45,557 bases of DNA, from contig CAYXLW010000012.1 of the NCBI GenBank assembly GCA_964466055.1, positions 1 to 45,557 on the forward strand, written 5' to 3'. A model generated the notes under the pieces. It did not search any database. It was given only the letters and a program-made list of their open reading frames with translations, and was not told where the DNA came from. A program made the translations under genes and the position numbers. The stretch's first letter is position 1. Each line of letters starts with the position of its first letter. This DNA is from CAYXLW01 sp964466055. GTDB lineage: Bacteria > Patescibacteriota > Gracilibacteria > GCA-2401425. Of this stretch, positions 9,454 through 17,359 are shown one piece after another.

Positions 9454-10815
9454 CTATGTTACTAATAATCTACAAATGGAAGAAACACCACTATTATAAT
9501 CTGTCCCCCTCAATCCTTTAGTCATTTCTATAATCTTAGTATGTTTACCATCTTCCCTTTCTTCAAGATATCCTAATGAATTTAAAATATCTAAAAGTAT
9601 ATCTTTATTTAGTTTCCCCGCCTTAGCATCATCAACCAAAAATCTTACCGCTTTCTCAATAGAGAATCCTTCTTTATAGCCACGTGTAGCTGTCATTGCT
9701 TCTAGTGCATCTAAAATTCCAATCTCTTGTGCAAGTAGTGATATTTCATCTCCTCTTAATCCTAAAGGATACCCTCTTCCTTCTGATCCATTAAGTTTTT
9801 CATGATGTTGTTCTTTGGCTTTGATAATTTCATCAGATATTTCTGGGGGGAGATTATTTAGTATCCCACTTTCTTTAATAATATCTGTTGACCATTGAGG
9901 ATGTTTTTTCATAATTTCCCATTCTTCACTACTAAGTTGTTTTTCACTTTTAAGAATAATATCAGGCACTTGTATTTTTCCGAGATCATGGAGCAATGAT
10001 GCTAAAGCATACTTCATAACTACTTCTTTTCTAACCTTTACGTTCTCCTTTTTTTCTTTATAAACAGCATATTGTATGGAAAATAGCATTAGATTGATAA
10101 TATGATTAGCTGTTACATAGTCCTTATCAATTATTTCTAGTATGCCACTTATCATACCCGTATCTTTAATAAGATTATCAACAACTATATCTATAGTGTT
10201 TGTAACCTCTGTTAATCCTTCACCTCTTTGTTCGCTCATTATTGTATCAGCCAATGTACATAAAATATGTTTAGTCTCACCTTTATTCCTAGAAGCAAAT
10301 GCTTCTTTTAAGGATTCATTTCTATCTTGTTGAGCTTTTAATATGATTTTATTTTTATCAGAGGTTTTAACATATAAGGTATTGCCCATGCTTATCAGTT
10401 TTTTAACTGATTCTATTCTTATCCCCCCATTTTTACATTCCGAAGCGTTAGCATATTGAATATATTTACCATCATTATGGTTGTACTTATAAAGATCACA
10501 TTTACCAAAATAAAACTTTTCAAGCTCATTTGGATCAATTGGATTAAATTCTTCTTTATTTTCTATGTCTTCTATATCTATCTCAATAAGTTTGCCTTCA
10601 TGAGCTATATTTATAATTTTACAAATAGCCCTTCTGTTTTGAATAGTAAGCTCAGTTATCTCTTTTGTAGCATTGATTTTCTCTATTATGTCTGCCTGTA
10701 TTTTTGAAGCTAATTCTTTGAAAAACTTATTCCCTCCCAAAATATTTTTACTGTTATCACTAACATCCAAAAATCCTTCTTTTTTTGTATCATAAAAAAT
10801 CTTTAATCCTTCCAT
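9454..10815 (-). CDS. HD-GYP domain protein, probable cyclic-di-nucleotide phosphodiesterase
   Basis: 453 aa. The C-terminal half is an HD-GYP domain: D231-Y-x-T-x-x-H238, the HD pair at 276-277 in LLHDLGK, a further metal-type His in KKHPQWS (H305), HH at 337-338, RGYPLGL, and D369 in GILDALEAMTATRGY. Known HD-GYP enzymes hydrolyse c-di-GMP. The usual HHExxxGxGYP motif carries about three extra residues here (HHEKLNGSEGRGYP). The N-terminal ~200 residues are not recognisable and may be a sensory part; there is no transmembrane segment, so the protein is probably cytoplasmic. No GGDEF cyclase is encoded in this window. It stands alone, with 175-250 bp of AT-rich DNA on each side. Confidence 0.88.
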   Translation of the reverse strand: MEGLKIFYDTKKEGFLDVSDNSKNILGGNKFFKELASKIQADIIEKINATKEITELTIQNRRAICKIINIAHEGKLIEIDIEDIENKEEFNPIDPNELEKFYFGKCDLYKYNHNDGKYIQYANASECKNGGIRIESVKKLISMGNTLYVKTSDKNKIILKAQQDRNESLKEAFASRNKGETKHILCTLADTIMSEQRGEGLTEVTNTIDIVVDNLIKDTGMISGILEIIDKDYVTANHIINLMLFSIQYAVYKEKKENVKVRKEVVMKYALASLLHDLGKIQVPDIILKSEKQLSSEEWEIMKKHPQWSTDIIKESGILNNLPPEISDEIIKAKEQHHEKLNGSEGRGYPLGLRGDEISLLAQEIGILDALEAMTATRGYKEGFSIEKAVRFLVDDAKAGKLNKDILLDILNSLGYLEEREDGKHTKIIEMTKGLRGTDYNSGVSSICRLLVT

Positions 10816-10990
10816 TTGGTTTATTTTGGTTTATTAGGGAATAAATTAGGAGATCATTATACATTTTAAGCTTATTCTGTCTATATAAATTAGGGGAAAA
10901 ATAGACTCAAAGATATTAGTAACAGGGAAAAGCATATAACAAAGGCATTTAATGAAGTTTTCTCTATCATGAAATCCCTTAATTTTTCTT

Positions 10991-11194
10991 TTAAAGCTCC
11001 TCAATAAAATCAAATAAAGGATTGAATCTATCTGTAATGCTATTGTTCATTTTTTCAGAAAGTGTTTTGTTTATAAGGCTTATTAAGAATGTGAATAAAA
11101 ACAGCACAAGTCTTATTGGGATTATCAAAAGAAACAGGGGAATCTTTATCCAAATACTGATCATAATTAGTGGCAGTTCAAAAACCTCCTTCAT
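10991..11194 (-). CDS. possible small membrane protein
   Basis: 67 codons encoding a strongly hydrophobic peptide (about residues 8-42, IMISIWIKIPLFLLII onward) with a charged C-terminus ending DFIEEL. No family is recognisable. The region between the HD-GYP gene and the recombinase remnant is otherwise empty. Hydrophobic open frames arise easily in such AT-rich DNA, so this may not be a gene. Confidence 0.3.
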   Translation of the reverse strand: MKEVFELPLIMISIWIKIPLFLLIIPIRLVLFLFTFLISLINKTLSEKMNNSITDRFNPLFDFIEEL

Positions 11195-11274
11195 TTTTGT
11201 GATGGTCTTTCTTTCCTTCTTTCTTTTCTTCTTATTCTCATATTATAAAAATTAATAAATAAAAAATATAAATT

Positions 11275-11660
11275 TCATTTACTCAAACACTTTTTAGCAG
11301 TAACAAAAGAAATATTTAAACTTTTACAAATACACTTCCAAGATTTTCGCCCTCTTCTCATAGAGATAATATTATCTTTTAACTTTTTATTAATCTTAGT
11401 AGGTTGCCCTAAAATAACCCCTTGATTTTTCTTTTCTCGTAAAGCTTCTTTGGTTCTTTGAGAGATCATACTTCTTTCAAGCTCTGCAAAAACTCCTGTG
11501 ATTTGTAAAAATGCCATGCCAGATGGGGTAGATGTATCAAAAGATTCATTTAAACTTACAAAATCTACATTGTATTTATTAAAAATATCTACTATTTCCA
11601 AAATATCTTTTAGCTTTCTCCCTAACCCGATTGAGAGAGAATATAAGAAAATAGAGGGAA
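11275..11660 (-). pseudogene. serine recombinase (resolvase family), N-terminally truncated remnant
   Basis: The readable part contains the C-terminal half of a resolvase/invertase catalytic domain (FVSLNESFDTSTPSG, then AELERSMISQRTKEALREKK) and a Hin-type helix-turn-helix (WKCICKSLNISFVTAKKCL). The catalytic serine region (YxRxSxxxQ) that should lie about 60-100 residues further N-terminal is absent. The frame stays open upstream of the TTG at 11601 and reads SIGLGRKLKDILEIVD, close to the family's SIDRLGRKLKD with a missing residue. It then runs into unrelated sequence and the tRNA terminator. No ATG is present. It therefore looks like the decayed end of a mobile element next to the 3' end of a tRNA gene. 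Confidence 0.75.
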
Positions 11661-11700
11661 AATATCAAGCGTTAGAACCAATGGCAGATAGCATAAACAA

Positions 11701-11727
11701 AACAAAAAACGAGGTTTATACCTCGTT
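11701..11727 (-). terminator. intrinsic terminator of the tRNA gene
   Basis: Eight-base-pair hairpin, arms 11708-11715 and 11720-11727 (AACGAGGT / ACCTCGTT, loop of 4). On the minus strand it is followed by TTTTTGTTTTG. It lies 10 nt after the tRNA CCA end. Confidence 0.85.
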
Positions 11728-11737
11728 GTTTTCCGCT

Positions 11738-11811
11738 TGGCGATCCCGGCGGGAATTGAACCCACATCACAGGCTCCGCAAACCTGTGTTCTACCATTGA
11801 ACTACGGGATC
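11738..11811 (-). tRNA. tRNA-Arg (anticodon GCG by stem pairing)
   Basis: A 74-nt cloverleaf can be drawn completely. The acceptor stem is GATCCCG/CGGGATC with discriminator G and an encoded CCA. The D arm is GTTC-AATGGTA-GAAC. The anticodon stem is CAGGT/GCCTG (last pair U-G) with loop TTGCGGA. The variable loop is 4 nt and the T arm is GTGGG-TTCAATT-CCCGC. The loop places GCG at positions 34-36, which reads CGC and CGU (Arg). This is unusual because most bacteria read CGN with ACG modified to inosine. The D loop does not show the A20 typical of many arginine tRNAs, so the identity is less sure than the tRNA call itself. Confidence 0.85.
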
Positions 11812-11876
11812 AAAACGCGGTTGGCATTATATATTAAGTACAGGCAATTTTGTAAATAGAAAAATAGTAAATATAT

Positions 11877-14237
11877 TTAAGCGGCTTTATCTAATCCCAG
11901 CCCATCTTCTATTATTTTTCCTGTTTTTCTTTTAGCTTCTGTTAATGATTCTTTCCCTGTAAGATTTTTACTTGCTCTTAACTTTATTATATTATCAAAT
12001 TTTGTAGAATCTATCTCTTCAAGTTTTTTTGCTTCAGATTTACCTCTTCCTAGCTTTTCAACAAAATTCATAAACAAAGATTTCTTTTGTCTTTTCCAAG
12101 AAACATCATCTTTTTTTATTTCTCTACCTGCACTATTTGTGAATACTGTTTTATTTTTACCACCTATAGTATTTCCCCACATACTTTTAGCATTATCTCG
12201 CGTAATTTTTCTTGTTCCATCTATAACTTTAGATAAACTAATAATATTATTATGTCCAGAGTTTATAGAGTTAGTCATATATCTAATTGTATTATTATCT
12301 TTCAAAGATTCTTTAGCATTTCTATCTAGAATTTCGTTGTATGTTTTTTTAAAAGTTTTCTCTTCAATATTTTCTTTCATGTAGGAACTATTTGAGACAA
12401 ACTCTGCTTCAGCAATATTTACTTGAGTTCTTACATCTCGTTCTGAGATATTTGCATCTACTCTTCTTGCCTCATTTTCAGCATGCTCTTTTACTGCCTC
12501 TTTTTGAGCTTTCTTGTCTACTATATCATCTGAAGCAGAAGCTTTTTCAACACGTTCTTCATCTATAACTTCTTCAGATTTGTGGGATTCATCTCTTTCT
12601 AATTTTCGGTTCATAGCATCCAAAGCAAATATAATAGTTGCAGGGTCTGCCAAAAATTCTTTCATAAAATCTTGTTCATGGCTTTGATCTTTTTGTCCGT
12701 ATTCTAGCCCATATTCGGTTTGTATTTCTTCATAATCATGTAGTACACCTAAAAGAGCTGGACATTGTTTAAATTTTTCAATCTCTTGCTTAAATCCTAA
12801 AAGTGGTGACAAAATGTCTTCTAATTCTTTATCGGAGGTGCCTTCTTCATAATCCTTTATCTGAAGATCAAAGTTTTTCTTCCTTAATTTTGCACGCACA
12901 TGAATAGCTTCACGTTCTTCAACTTTTCTTTGAATTTTTTCAATAATTTTTTCTTGTTCAGTTCTAGTGTAATCACTCATTTTGTCTAATTTTTCATTTT
13001 CCTCCTCAGTTAAATAATCACTTTTTTTCGTTTTTAACTTAACTGCCTTTTCTTGAGTTTTTAATACTTTTTCATATTTTCCTGTGAGATATTCAAATCC
13101 TTTTTCTTTGTCTTCAGAATTCAAAGTGTCATACCAATCTAAATATTCTTTTTTATTCTCTTCACTAGCGGGATATTTATCTAAATCTCTAGTGAATTGT
13201 TCTCTTTGTTTTTGAAGCTTTGTGATTTCTTGTTCAAATTTTGTTTTAATACCGCCTTTACCTTTAAACCATTCAATAAGCTCTTCAATTGGAGCTTCTT
13301 TAATCCAACCAGCTTTCCATTCCATAACATTTTTTGGTCCAATAAGTTTTGAATGTTTATCAATTTGTTTAGAAATTTCTTTTTCAAAATTTAAACGTTT
13401 CTTGTGTTCATCTTTTAGTGCGTGTTTATCAAAATCTTCTAAAAGTTCAACAGGAAAGTGATTTGGCTTTCCAGCTTTAAGATCATTTTTAATTTCTTCA
13501 AGAAGTTGAAGGTATTTTTTAGAGAAGAATTGAGGGTTTTTTTGCGCTGTTTTTATATTTTTTTCTGCCCACTCAATAAGTTGTTTGTCACGTTGTTTTT
13601 CTTTGTTCTCCAAATTTTCATCAAGCCAGTCCAAAAACTGCATAGGATTAACAGAGTTGCTCAAACATTGTTTTTTCCATTGAAGATTTTTTTCAGTTTC
13701 TTTTTGTGTCCATCTAAAATTATCTTTCCCTTTTTCCCCTTTGCTATTAGCTAAGTCTTTTCTTGGGGGAGCAGTTTGAGAAACTATTCTAGTTTCATAA
13801 TGTTCACCAACAAACTCTAGTAAATCTGCTAGTTTTTTTCCTGTAAATTTCTTGCCAATAACCTTTTCCCATTTTTGGATTCTTTCTTCATTTTTTTTGA
13901 TATATTCTTCTCCTTTTCTTATTTTAGTTAAATCAGGATTTAAAAAACATTCTTCAGCCATTGAAGGCTTGCCAATTGTATGTGGAATAAAGAAATCTTC
14001 AACAAGTTTAAAGTTTTTAACTTTTTTTAAATAAAAGTTTATATCCTTTAGTTCCTTAATATTTTTTTTATCAATAATATCTTCAAATATTTTTTTATTT
14101 TTAAGGTCTACAGGAAGCAAGGCTTTATTTTCTTCCCTTAATTTCTCTAATACCTTTGGATCGTCAGAATGCATACTAGAAGTTTTTTCTTCTCCTCTTT
14201 CTTGTTGTTCGAATTTTTCTGTTAGGTTATCTGCCAT
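11877..14237 (-). CDS. large charged coiled-coil protein of unknown function
   Basis: 786 aa, extremely rich in Lys and Glu, with long predicted helices and coiled-coil stretches through about residues 20-640. There is no signal peptide or transmembrane segment, so it is presumably cytoplasmic. The C-terminal ~150 residues are less acidic and more basic (SWKRQKKSLFMNFVEKLGRGKSEAKK) and could contact nucleic acid or a partner, which is speculation. No catalytic motif is seen. It starts at ATG 14237, 16 nt after the stop of the flavoprotein gene upstream, so the two may be co-transcribed. Similar charged proteins of unknown role are encoded at about 20.2-22.4 kb and 34.5-41.6 kb. Confidence 0.8.
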   Translation of the reverse strand: MADNLTEKFEQQERGEEKTSSMHSDDPKVLEKLREENKALLPVDLKNKKIFEDIIDKKNIKELKDINFYLKKVKNFKLVEDFFIPHTIGKPSMAEECFLNPDLTKIRKGEEYIKKNEERIQKWEKVIGKKFTGKKLADLLEFVGEHYETRIVSQTAPPRKDLANSKGEKGKDNFRWTQKETEKNLQWKKQCLSNSVNPMQFLDWLDENLENKEKQRDKQLIEWAEKNIKTAQKNPQFFSKKYLQLLEEIKNDLKAGKPNHFPVELLEDFDKHALKDEHKKRLNFEKEISKQIDKHSKLIGPKNVMEWKAGWIKEAPIEELIEWFKGKGGIKTKFEQEITKLQKQREQFTRDLDKYPASEENKKEYLDWYDTLNSEDKEKGFEYLTGKYEKVLKTQEKAVKLKTKKSDYLTEEENEKLDKMSDYTRTEQEKIIEKIQRKVEEREAIHVRAKLRKKNFDLQIKDYEEGTSDKELEDILSPLLGFKQEIEKFKQCPALLGVLHDYEEIQTEYGLEYGQKDQSHEQDFMKEFLADPATIIFALDAMNRKLERDESHKSEEVIDEERVEKASASDDIVDKKAQKEAVKEHAENEARRVDANISERDVRTQVNIAEAEFVSNSSYMKENIEEKTFKKTYNEILDRNAKESLKDNNTIRYMTNSINSGHNNIISLSKVIDGTRKITRDNAKSMWGNTIGGKNKTVFTNSAGREIKKDDVSWKRQKKSLFMNFVEKLGRGKSEAKKLEEIDSTKFDNIIKLRASKNLTGKESLTEAKRKTGKIIEDGLGLDKAA

Positions 14238-14253
14238 TTTTTAAATTAATGAA

Positions 14254-14982
14254 TTAAAATGCTTCTGTTTTTATATTTTCTTCCTTTACTCCTAATTCTA
14301 CAATCTGTTTTTTTATACTGCTTACTACTTCAGGACTTCCGCAAATATATGTTTTTTGTAGGGGGAAGTCTATATTCATATTATCTAAGGTTTTATTTGC
14401 CCTTCCTATAGATACCGAACTGTATTCATCACTAAGTTTATCATTTTTTTCTGTTCGAGAAACACTTGGATAATATTCGAAATTTTTGTATTTTTTTGCC
14501 CATTCATTAAATTTATTAAAAAAACAAAGATCTTTTTCATATCTGCATCCAAAAATAAAACGAGTCATTTTAGGGAATTGTTTTTCTTCTAGGAAATTAA
14601 TTATCCCTACCATAGGAGAAATACCAATTCCAGTAGCTATTATTAAAAGTTCTTCATTCTCATTATTTAAAGTCATATCTCCATATGGTAAAGTCAGTTC
14701 TACATTTTGTCCAACCTCCAAATTATCAAAGCACAATTTGGTGAATTTTCCATTTTCAACTTTTTTTATAATAAAATTTATAGTTGGAGATAAAGATGGA
14801 GATGAAGCAATTGAATATGCTCTTTTTATATTATTCCCTTTATCATCTTTTATGCTCATCATTGAAAATTGTCCAGGAAGCCAATCTATTTTTTCTTTCA
14901 TTTTGAATACAAATTCAATAATTTCATTATTTATAAAATTTTTTAAAATAAGTTTGGCTAAAGTTTTCTGGGGTTTTATCAT
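14254..14982 (-). CDS. ferredoxin-NADP+ reductase-like flavoprotein
   Basis: 242-aa single-unit FAD/NAD(P) oxidoreductase of the ferredoxin-reductase superfamily. The N-terminal beta-barrel has the FAD motif RAYSIASSP (R54, Y56, S57). The nucleotide-binding half has ATGIGISPM (116-124) and the C-terminal YICGSPEVV segment with an aromatic C-terminus (TEAF). It moves electrons between NAD(P)H and an acceptor. No [2Fe-2S] domain is fused, so the partner must be a separate protein, and none is encoded nearby. It is the first gene of a probable two-gene minus-strand unit with the 786-aa protein. Confidence 0.88.
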   Translation of the reverse strand: MIKPQKTLAKLILKNFINNEIIEFVFKMKEKIDWLPGQFSMMSIKDDKGNNIKRAYSIASSPSLSPTINFIIKKVENGKFTKLCFDNLEVGQNVELTLPYGDMTLNNENEELLIIATGIGISPMVGIINFLEEKQFPKMTRFIFGCRYEKDLCFFNKFNEWAKKYKNFEYYPSVSRTEKNDKLSDEYSSVSIGRANKTLDNMNIDFPLQKTYICGSPEVVSSIKKQIVELGVKEENIKTEAF

Positions 14983-15013
14983 GATTATAAATGATAATAT
15001 AGGGGGATGATAA

Positions 15014-15106
15014 ATGGTTATTATCTTAGATTCTTGTGTGTTGGCTACATACTTTCTAGTATGGATATCTTATTTATTTATAATATTACGTGCAACGAGA
15101 AATTGA
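15014..15106 (+). CDS. possible 30-residue membrane peptide
   Basis: A short open frame starts at ATG 15014, 7 nt after AGGGGG (15001-15006), which is the best Shine-Dalgarno-like sequence I noticed in the window. The peptide is mostly hydrophobic (residues 9-25 include CVLATYFLVWISYLFII) and ends with basic residues (LRATRN). It sits between two divergent genes. This may be a real small membrane peptide or part of the promoter region of the downstream exported protein. Confidence 0.35.
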   Translation: MVIILDSCVLATYFLVWISYLFIILRATRN

Positions 15107-15166
15107 AATTACTTGTAAAAACGAAACATTTTTATTAATATTTGAACAAATAAATTGAACATCAAA

Positions 15167-15988
15167 ATGAAAAGTTATAGTTTGTTAGTATTTTTAGGTT
15201 GTTTTCTTGGGTTTTTCTCATTAGTTACGGCTACATCAGCTTTAAATTCTTCCTATTTTGTCAAAGATCATAAATCTTTTGAAATAGAACAGGATACTAG
15301 AAAAGAAGAGAAACAGGATTTTTCGTCATTTTCTTTTTCAACTTACGATATTCCTCCTCCTAGTATATGCTTTAAAGATAATGTTTTTTGTCATGAAAAA
15401 ACAATAATAAAAACTAATGTGGAAAAAGAATGGGAAGTTATAAGTGTTCCACCTGTTTGGTCTAAAAATCTTACTTCTCAACAATTTTCGGAATTTTATC
15501 CAGAATTAGATTCTAATAAAATTATAAACAATTGGAGTAATGCTTCTGATAAATGGATTACTCAAAGAATCCTTTACGAAAGAGGTCTTTTAGATGTTTT
15601 TCCAACAGGTTTAATAGGATTTCTTACAGAAGAAGCAATAATAAAATTGCAATATTATAAAAATATTAAAGAAACTGATGAAGAAAAGGGGATTGTTGTT
15701 ATTGGTCCAAAAACAATTAATGAGCTTAATAATCTTAAGAAAAGAATGGGAAATGAAAATTTTATTCCTAGAACTCCGCTTCCAGCTATCTCTCTGAAAG
15801 ATATGGATCCATTTCATCAAAAAAGGCTTGTAGAAATTGATAAGGCATTGAAAAGAAATAAATATGAAGATCCTAGTGGTGATAATGCTCCTGAATTAGT
15901 TATAGTGAAGCCGAAAAATAATGGAAATCTTCTTCAGTTTTCAGGGGAAGTTAAAATTATTAATAATTCTGAAAACAAGCAAAATTAG
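15167..15988 (+). CDS. exported protein with peptidoglycan-binding-like domain
   Basis: About 273 aa from ATG 15167; a TTG four codons earlier is in frame but less likely. An N-terminal signal peptide (LLVFLGCFLGFFSLVTATS) indicates export. Around residues 125-195 is a pattern of the PG_binding_1 fold: a helix (WITQRILYERGLL), then FPTGLIGFLTEEAIIKLQ, then IGPKTINELN. This fold binds cell-wall peptides in many hydrolases. No catalytic domain is attached. Two cysteines (ICFKDNVFC) are 6 residues apart in the exported region. It is followed 33 nt later by the PrsW-like protease gene and may be co-transcribed with it. Confidence 0.7.
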   Translation: MKSYSLLVFLGCFLGFFSLVTATSALNSSYFVKDHKSFEIEQDTRKEEKQDFSSFSFSTYDIPPPSICFKDNVFCHEKTIIKTNVEKEWEVISVPPVWSKNLTSQQFSEFYPELDSNKIINNWSNASDKWITQRILYERGLLDVFPTGLIGFLTEEAIIKLQYYKNIKETDEEKGIVVIGPKTINELNNLKKRMGNENFIPRTPLPAISLKDMDPFHQKRLVEIDKALKRNKYEDPSGDNAPELVIVKPKNNGNLLQFSGEVKIINNSENKQN

Positions 15989-16021
15989 GTAATAGAATTA
16001 GAAATATAAAATTAATAATTA

Positions 16022-17224
16022 ATGCTTATGAGTTTTTTTAAGAAACATGAATTTTTATTTGGATTAGGACTTATTATATTTTTTACCCTTCCTTTTATAT
16101 TACAATTATTTGGCGTTATTAATTTTATCAGTCTTGAACAAGAAGTATTTATTTTGGTTTTAATGATAATTGTTGCTTTCATTCCATCAGTTATATGGAT
16201 AAAAATCTTTAATAAAGAACATCCTGAGGCTAAATCAGCGCTTATAGTTTCTTTTCTTGCAGGATGTACATCTACGATCCCTATATTTTTCTATCAAGAT
16301 CTCTTTCTTTCAGGAAAAACTGGGAATTTTATTTTTTTTAAGGCTCAAGCAGTTAATTTCCAACAAAATATTTCAGAAATTTTTGGATATCCCTCACTTT
16401 CAATGTTAACAGATGCGGCTAGTTCTGGGGCTTATAAGGCCGCACTTGGTGTATTTGCTGTTTTTATGGGGGTTGGGGTATTAGAAGAAATTGTTAAACA
16501 TGTAGTAATTAATAAAAGGGCTGCAAAGTATTTAGCATTTATTTCTTTTATAGTTGCAATAGTGTTTTTATTTAAGGACTTTTCATTAAAAAATATATTT
16601 TTTATAGGTGGGCTAATTTTTATTTATTTAGCATTTCTTCGTCTTCTTATGAGTTTTTTAAAAATTAGATCTATTGATGACGCTATAGAAATAGCAATAG
16701 TCGGAGCACTTGGGTTTGCCTTTATTGAAAATATTCATTATTTTACAGGGAAATTCGATTCCATCCCTATGGGGACATTTCTTTTCTTTGTTGTTGTTCG
16801 TTTAACAATAGTAACAGTGGTTCACGTGTTATGTTCTGGCATTTTAGGTTATCATGTTGGAATTGCTCATTTTGCTCATCCTGTTCTTCAAGATGAAATG
16901 AGAGAAGGTAGAAAAATGTTATTCGTGAAATTTTTTCATAATTTATTTAGGTTGCCTAAAGATACGATATTTGAAGTGGAACAAGTTTTTATAGGTCTCT
17001 TATATGCAATAGGGGTTCATGCTTTGTATGATTTCTTTATGCAACTTAAATTCACTATTTTTGGTATTCCAGCTTTTGCTTTAATTATGCCTATTTATTT
17101 TATTGGAGGACTTTGGTATTTATTTGATCTTCTTGACAAGAAAGAAGATCAAAAAAACTTAGGGAAATTGGTTATTAAGCAAGTTTATAAGGTAAATGAA
17201 CAAGTTTATAAGGTAAATGAATAA
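16022..17224 (+). CDS. PrsW-like intramembrane protease
   Basis: 400-aa polytopic membrane protein with the conserved residues of the PrsW family: EE at 155-156 in LEEIVKHVV, DDAIEIAIVGALGFAFIEN (D219, D220, E236, N237) and a conserved His in TVVHVLCSG (H268) followed by a second (H278). Known PrsW cleaves an anti-sigma factor inside the membrane; the substrate here is unknown. No obvious anti-sigma factor gene is in the window, so the nearby exported PG-binding-like protein is the only neighbour worth testing. The C-terminus ends with a perfect 21-nt tandem duplication giving QVYKVNE twice. A second ATG two codons downstream is equally possible as start. Confidence 0.85.
   Translation: MLMSFFKKHEFLFGLGLIIFFTLPFILQLFGVINFISLEQEVFILVLMIIVAFIPSVIWIKIFNKEHPEAKSALIVSFLAGCTSTIPIFFYQDLFLSGKTGNFIFFKAQAVNFQQNISEIFGYPSLSMLTDAASSGAYKAALGVFAVFMGVGVLEEIVKHVVINKRAAKYLAFISFIVAIVFLFKDFSLKNIFFIGGLIFIYLAFLRLLMSFLKIRSIDDAIEIAIVGALGFAFIENIHYFTGKFDSIPMGTFLFFVVVRLTIVTVVHVLCSGILGYHVGIAHFAHPVLQDEMREGRKMLFVKFFHNLFRLPKDTIFEVEQVFIGLLYAIGVHALYDFFMQLKFTIFGIPAFALIMPIYFIGGLWYLFDLLDKKEDQKNLGKLVIKQVYKVNEQVYKVNE
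17180..17221 (+). repeat. 21-nt perfect tandem duplication at the 3' end of the PrsW-like gene
   Basis: The unit beginning CAAGTTTATAAGG occurs twice without a mismatch (17180-17200 and 17201-17221), just before the TAA stop. It adds seven residues in frame. Absence of drift suggests a recent slippage event. Confidence 0.9.
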
Positions 17225-17228
17225 TGAA

Positions 17229-17256
17229 GTAGAGATACAAAATTTTGTGTCTCTAC
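17229..17256 (+). terminator. inverted repeat after the PrsW-like gene
   Basis: Fourteen-base arms (GTAGAGATACAAAA / TTTTGTGTCTCTAC) pair fully with one G-U. It begins 4 nt after the stop codon. No strong T-run follows on either strand beyond the A/T core, so termination is likely but not certain. Confidence 0.55.
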
Positions 17257-17324
17257 ATATATAAAAGATTAAAATAAAAACATAACAATATTATGTCTTT
17301 GTAATTTTTATAAATTAATCTAAT

Positions 17325-17344
17325 CGAGTCGTCGATACGACTCG
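17325..17344 (-). terminator. GC-rich hairpin downstream of gyrB
   Basis: Perfect 8-bp stem (CGAGTCGT / ACGACTCG) with a 4-nt loop, 15 nt past the gyrB stop. It is the most GC-rich hairpin nearby. The following minus-strand sequence is only moderately T-rich. Confidence 0.6.
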
Positions 17345-17359
17345 CAGGATTTCACTTAT

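Noticed and set aside
11738..11811. tRNA-Ala or tRNA-Cys reading
   Set aside because: An Ala (TGC) register breaks the anticodon stem, G3-U70 is absent, and Cys would need GCA and a U discriminator.
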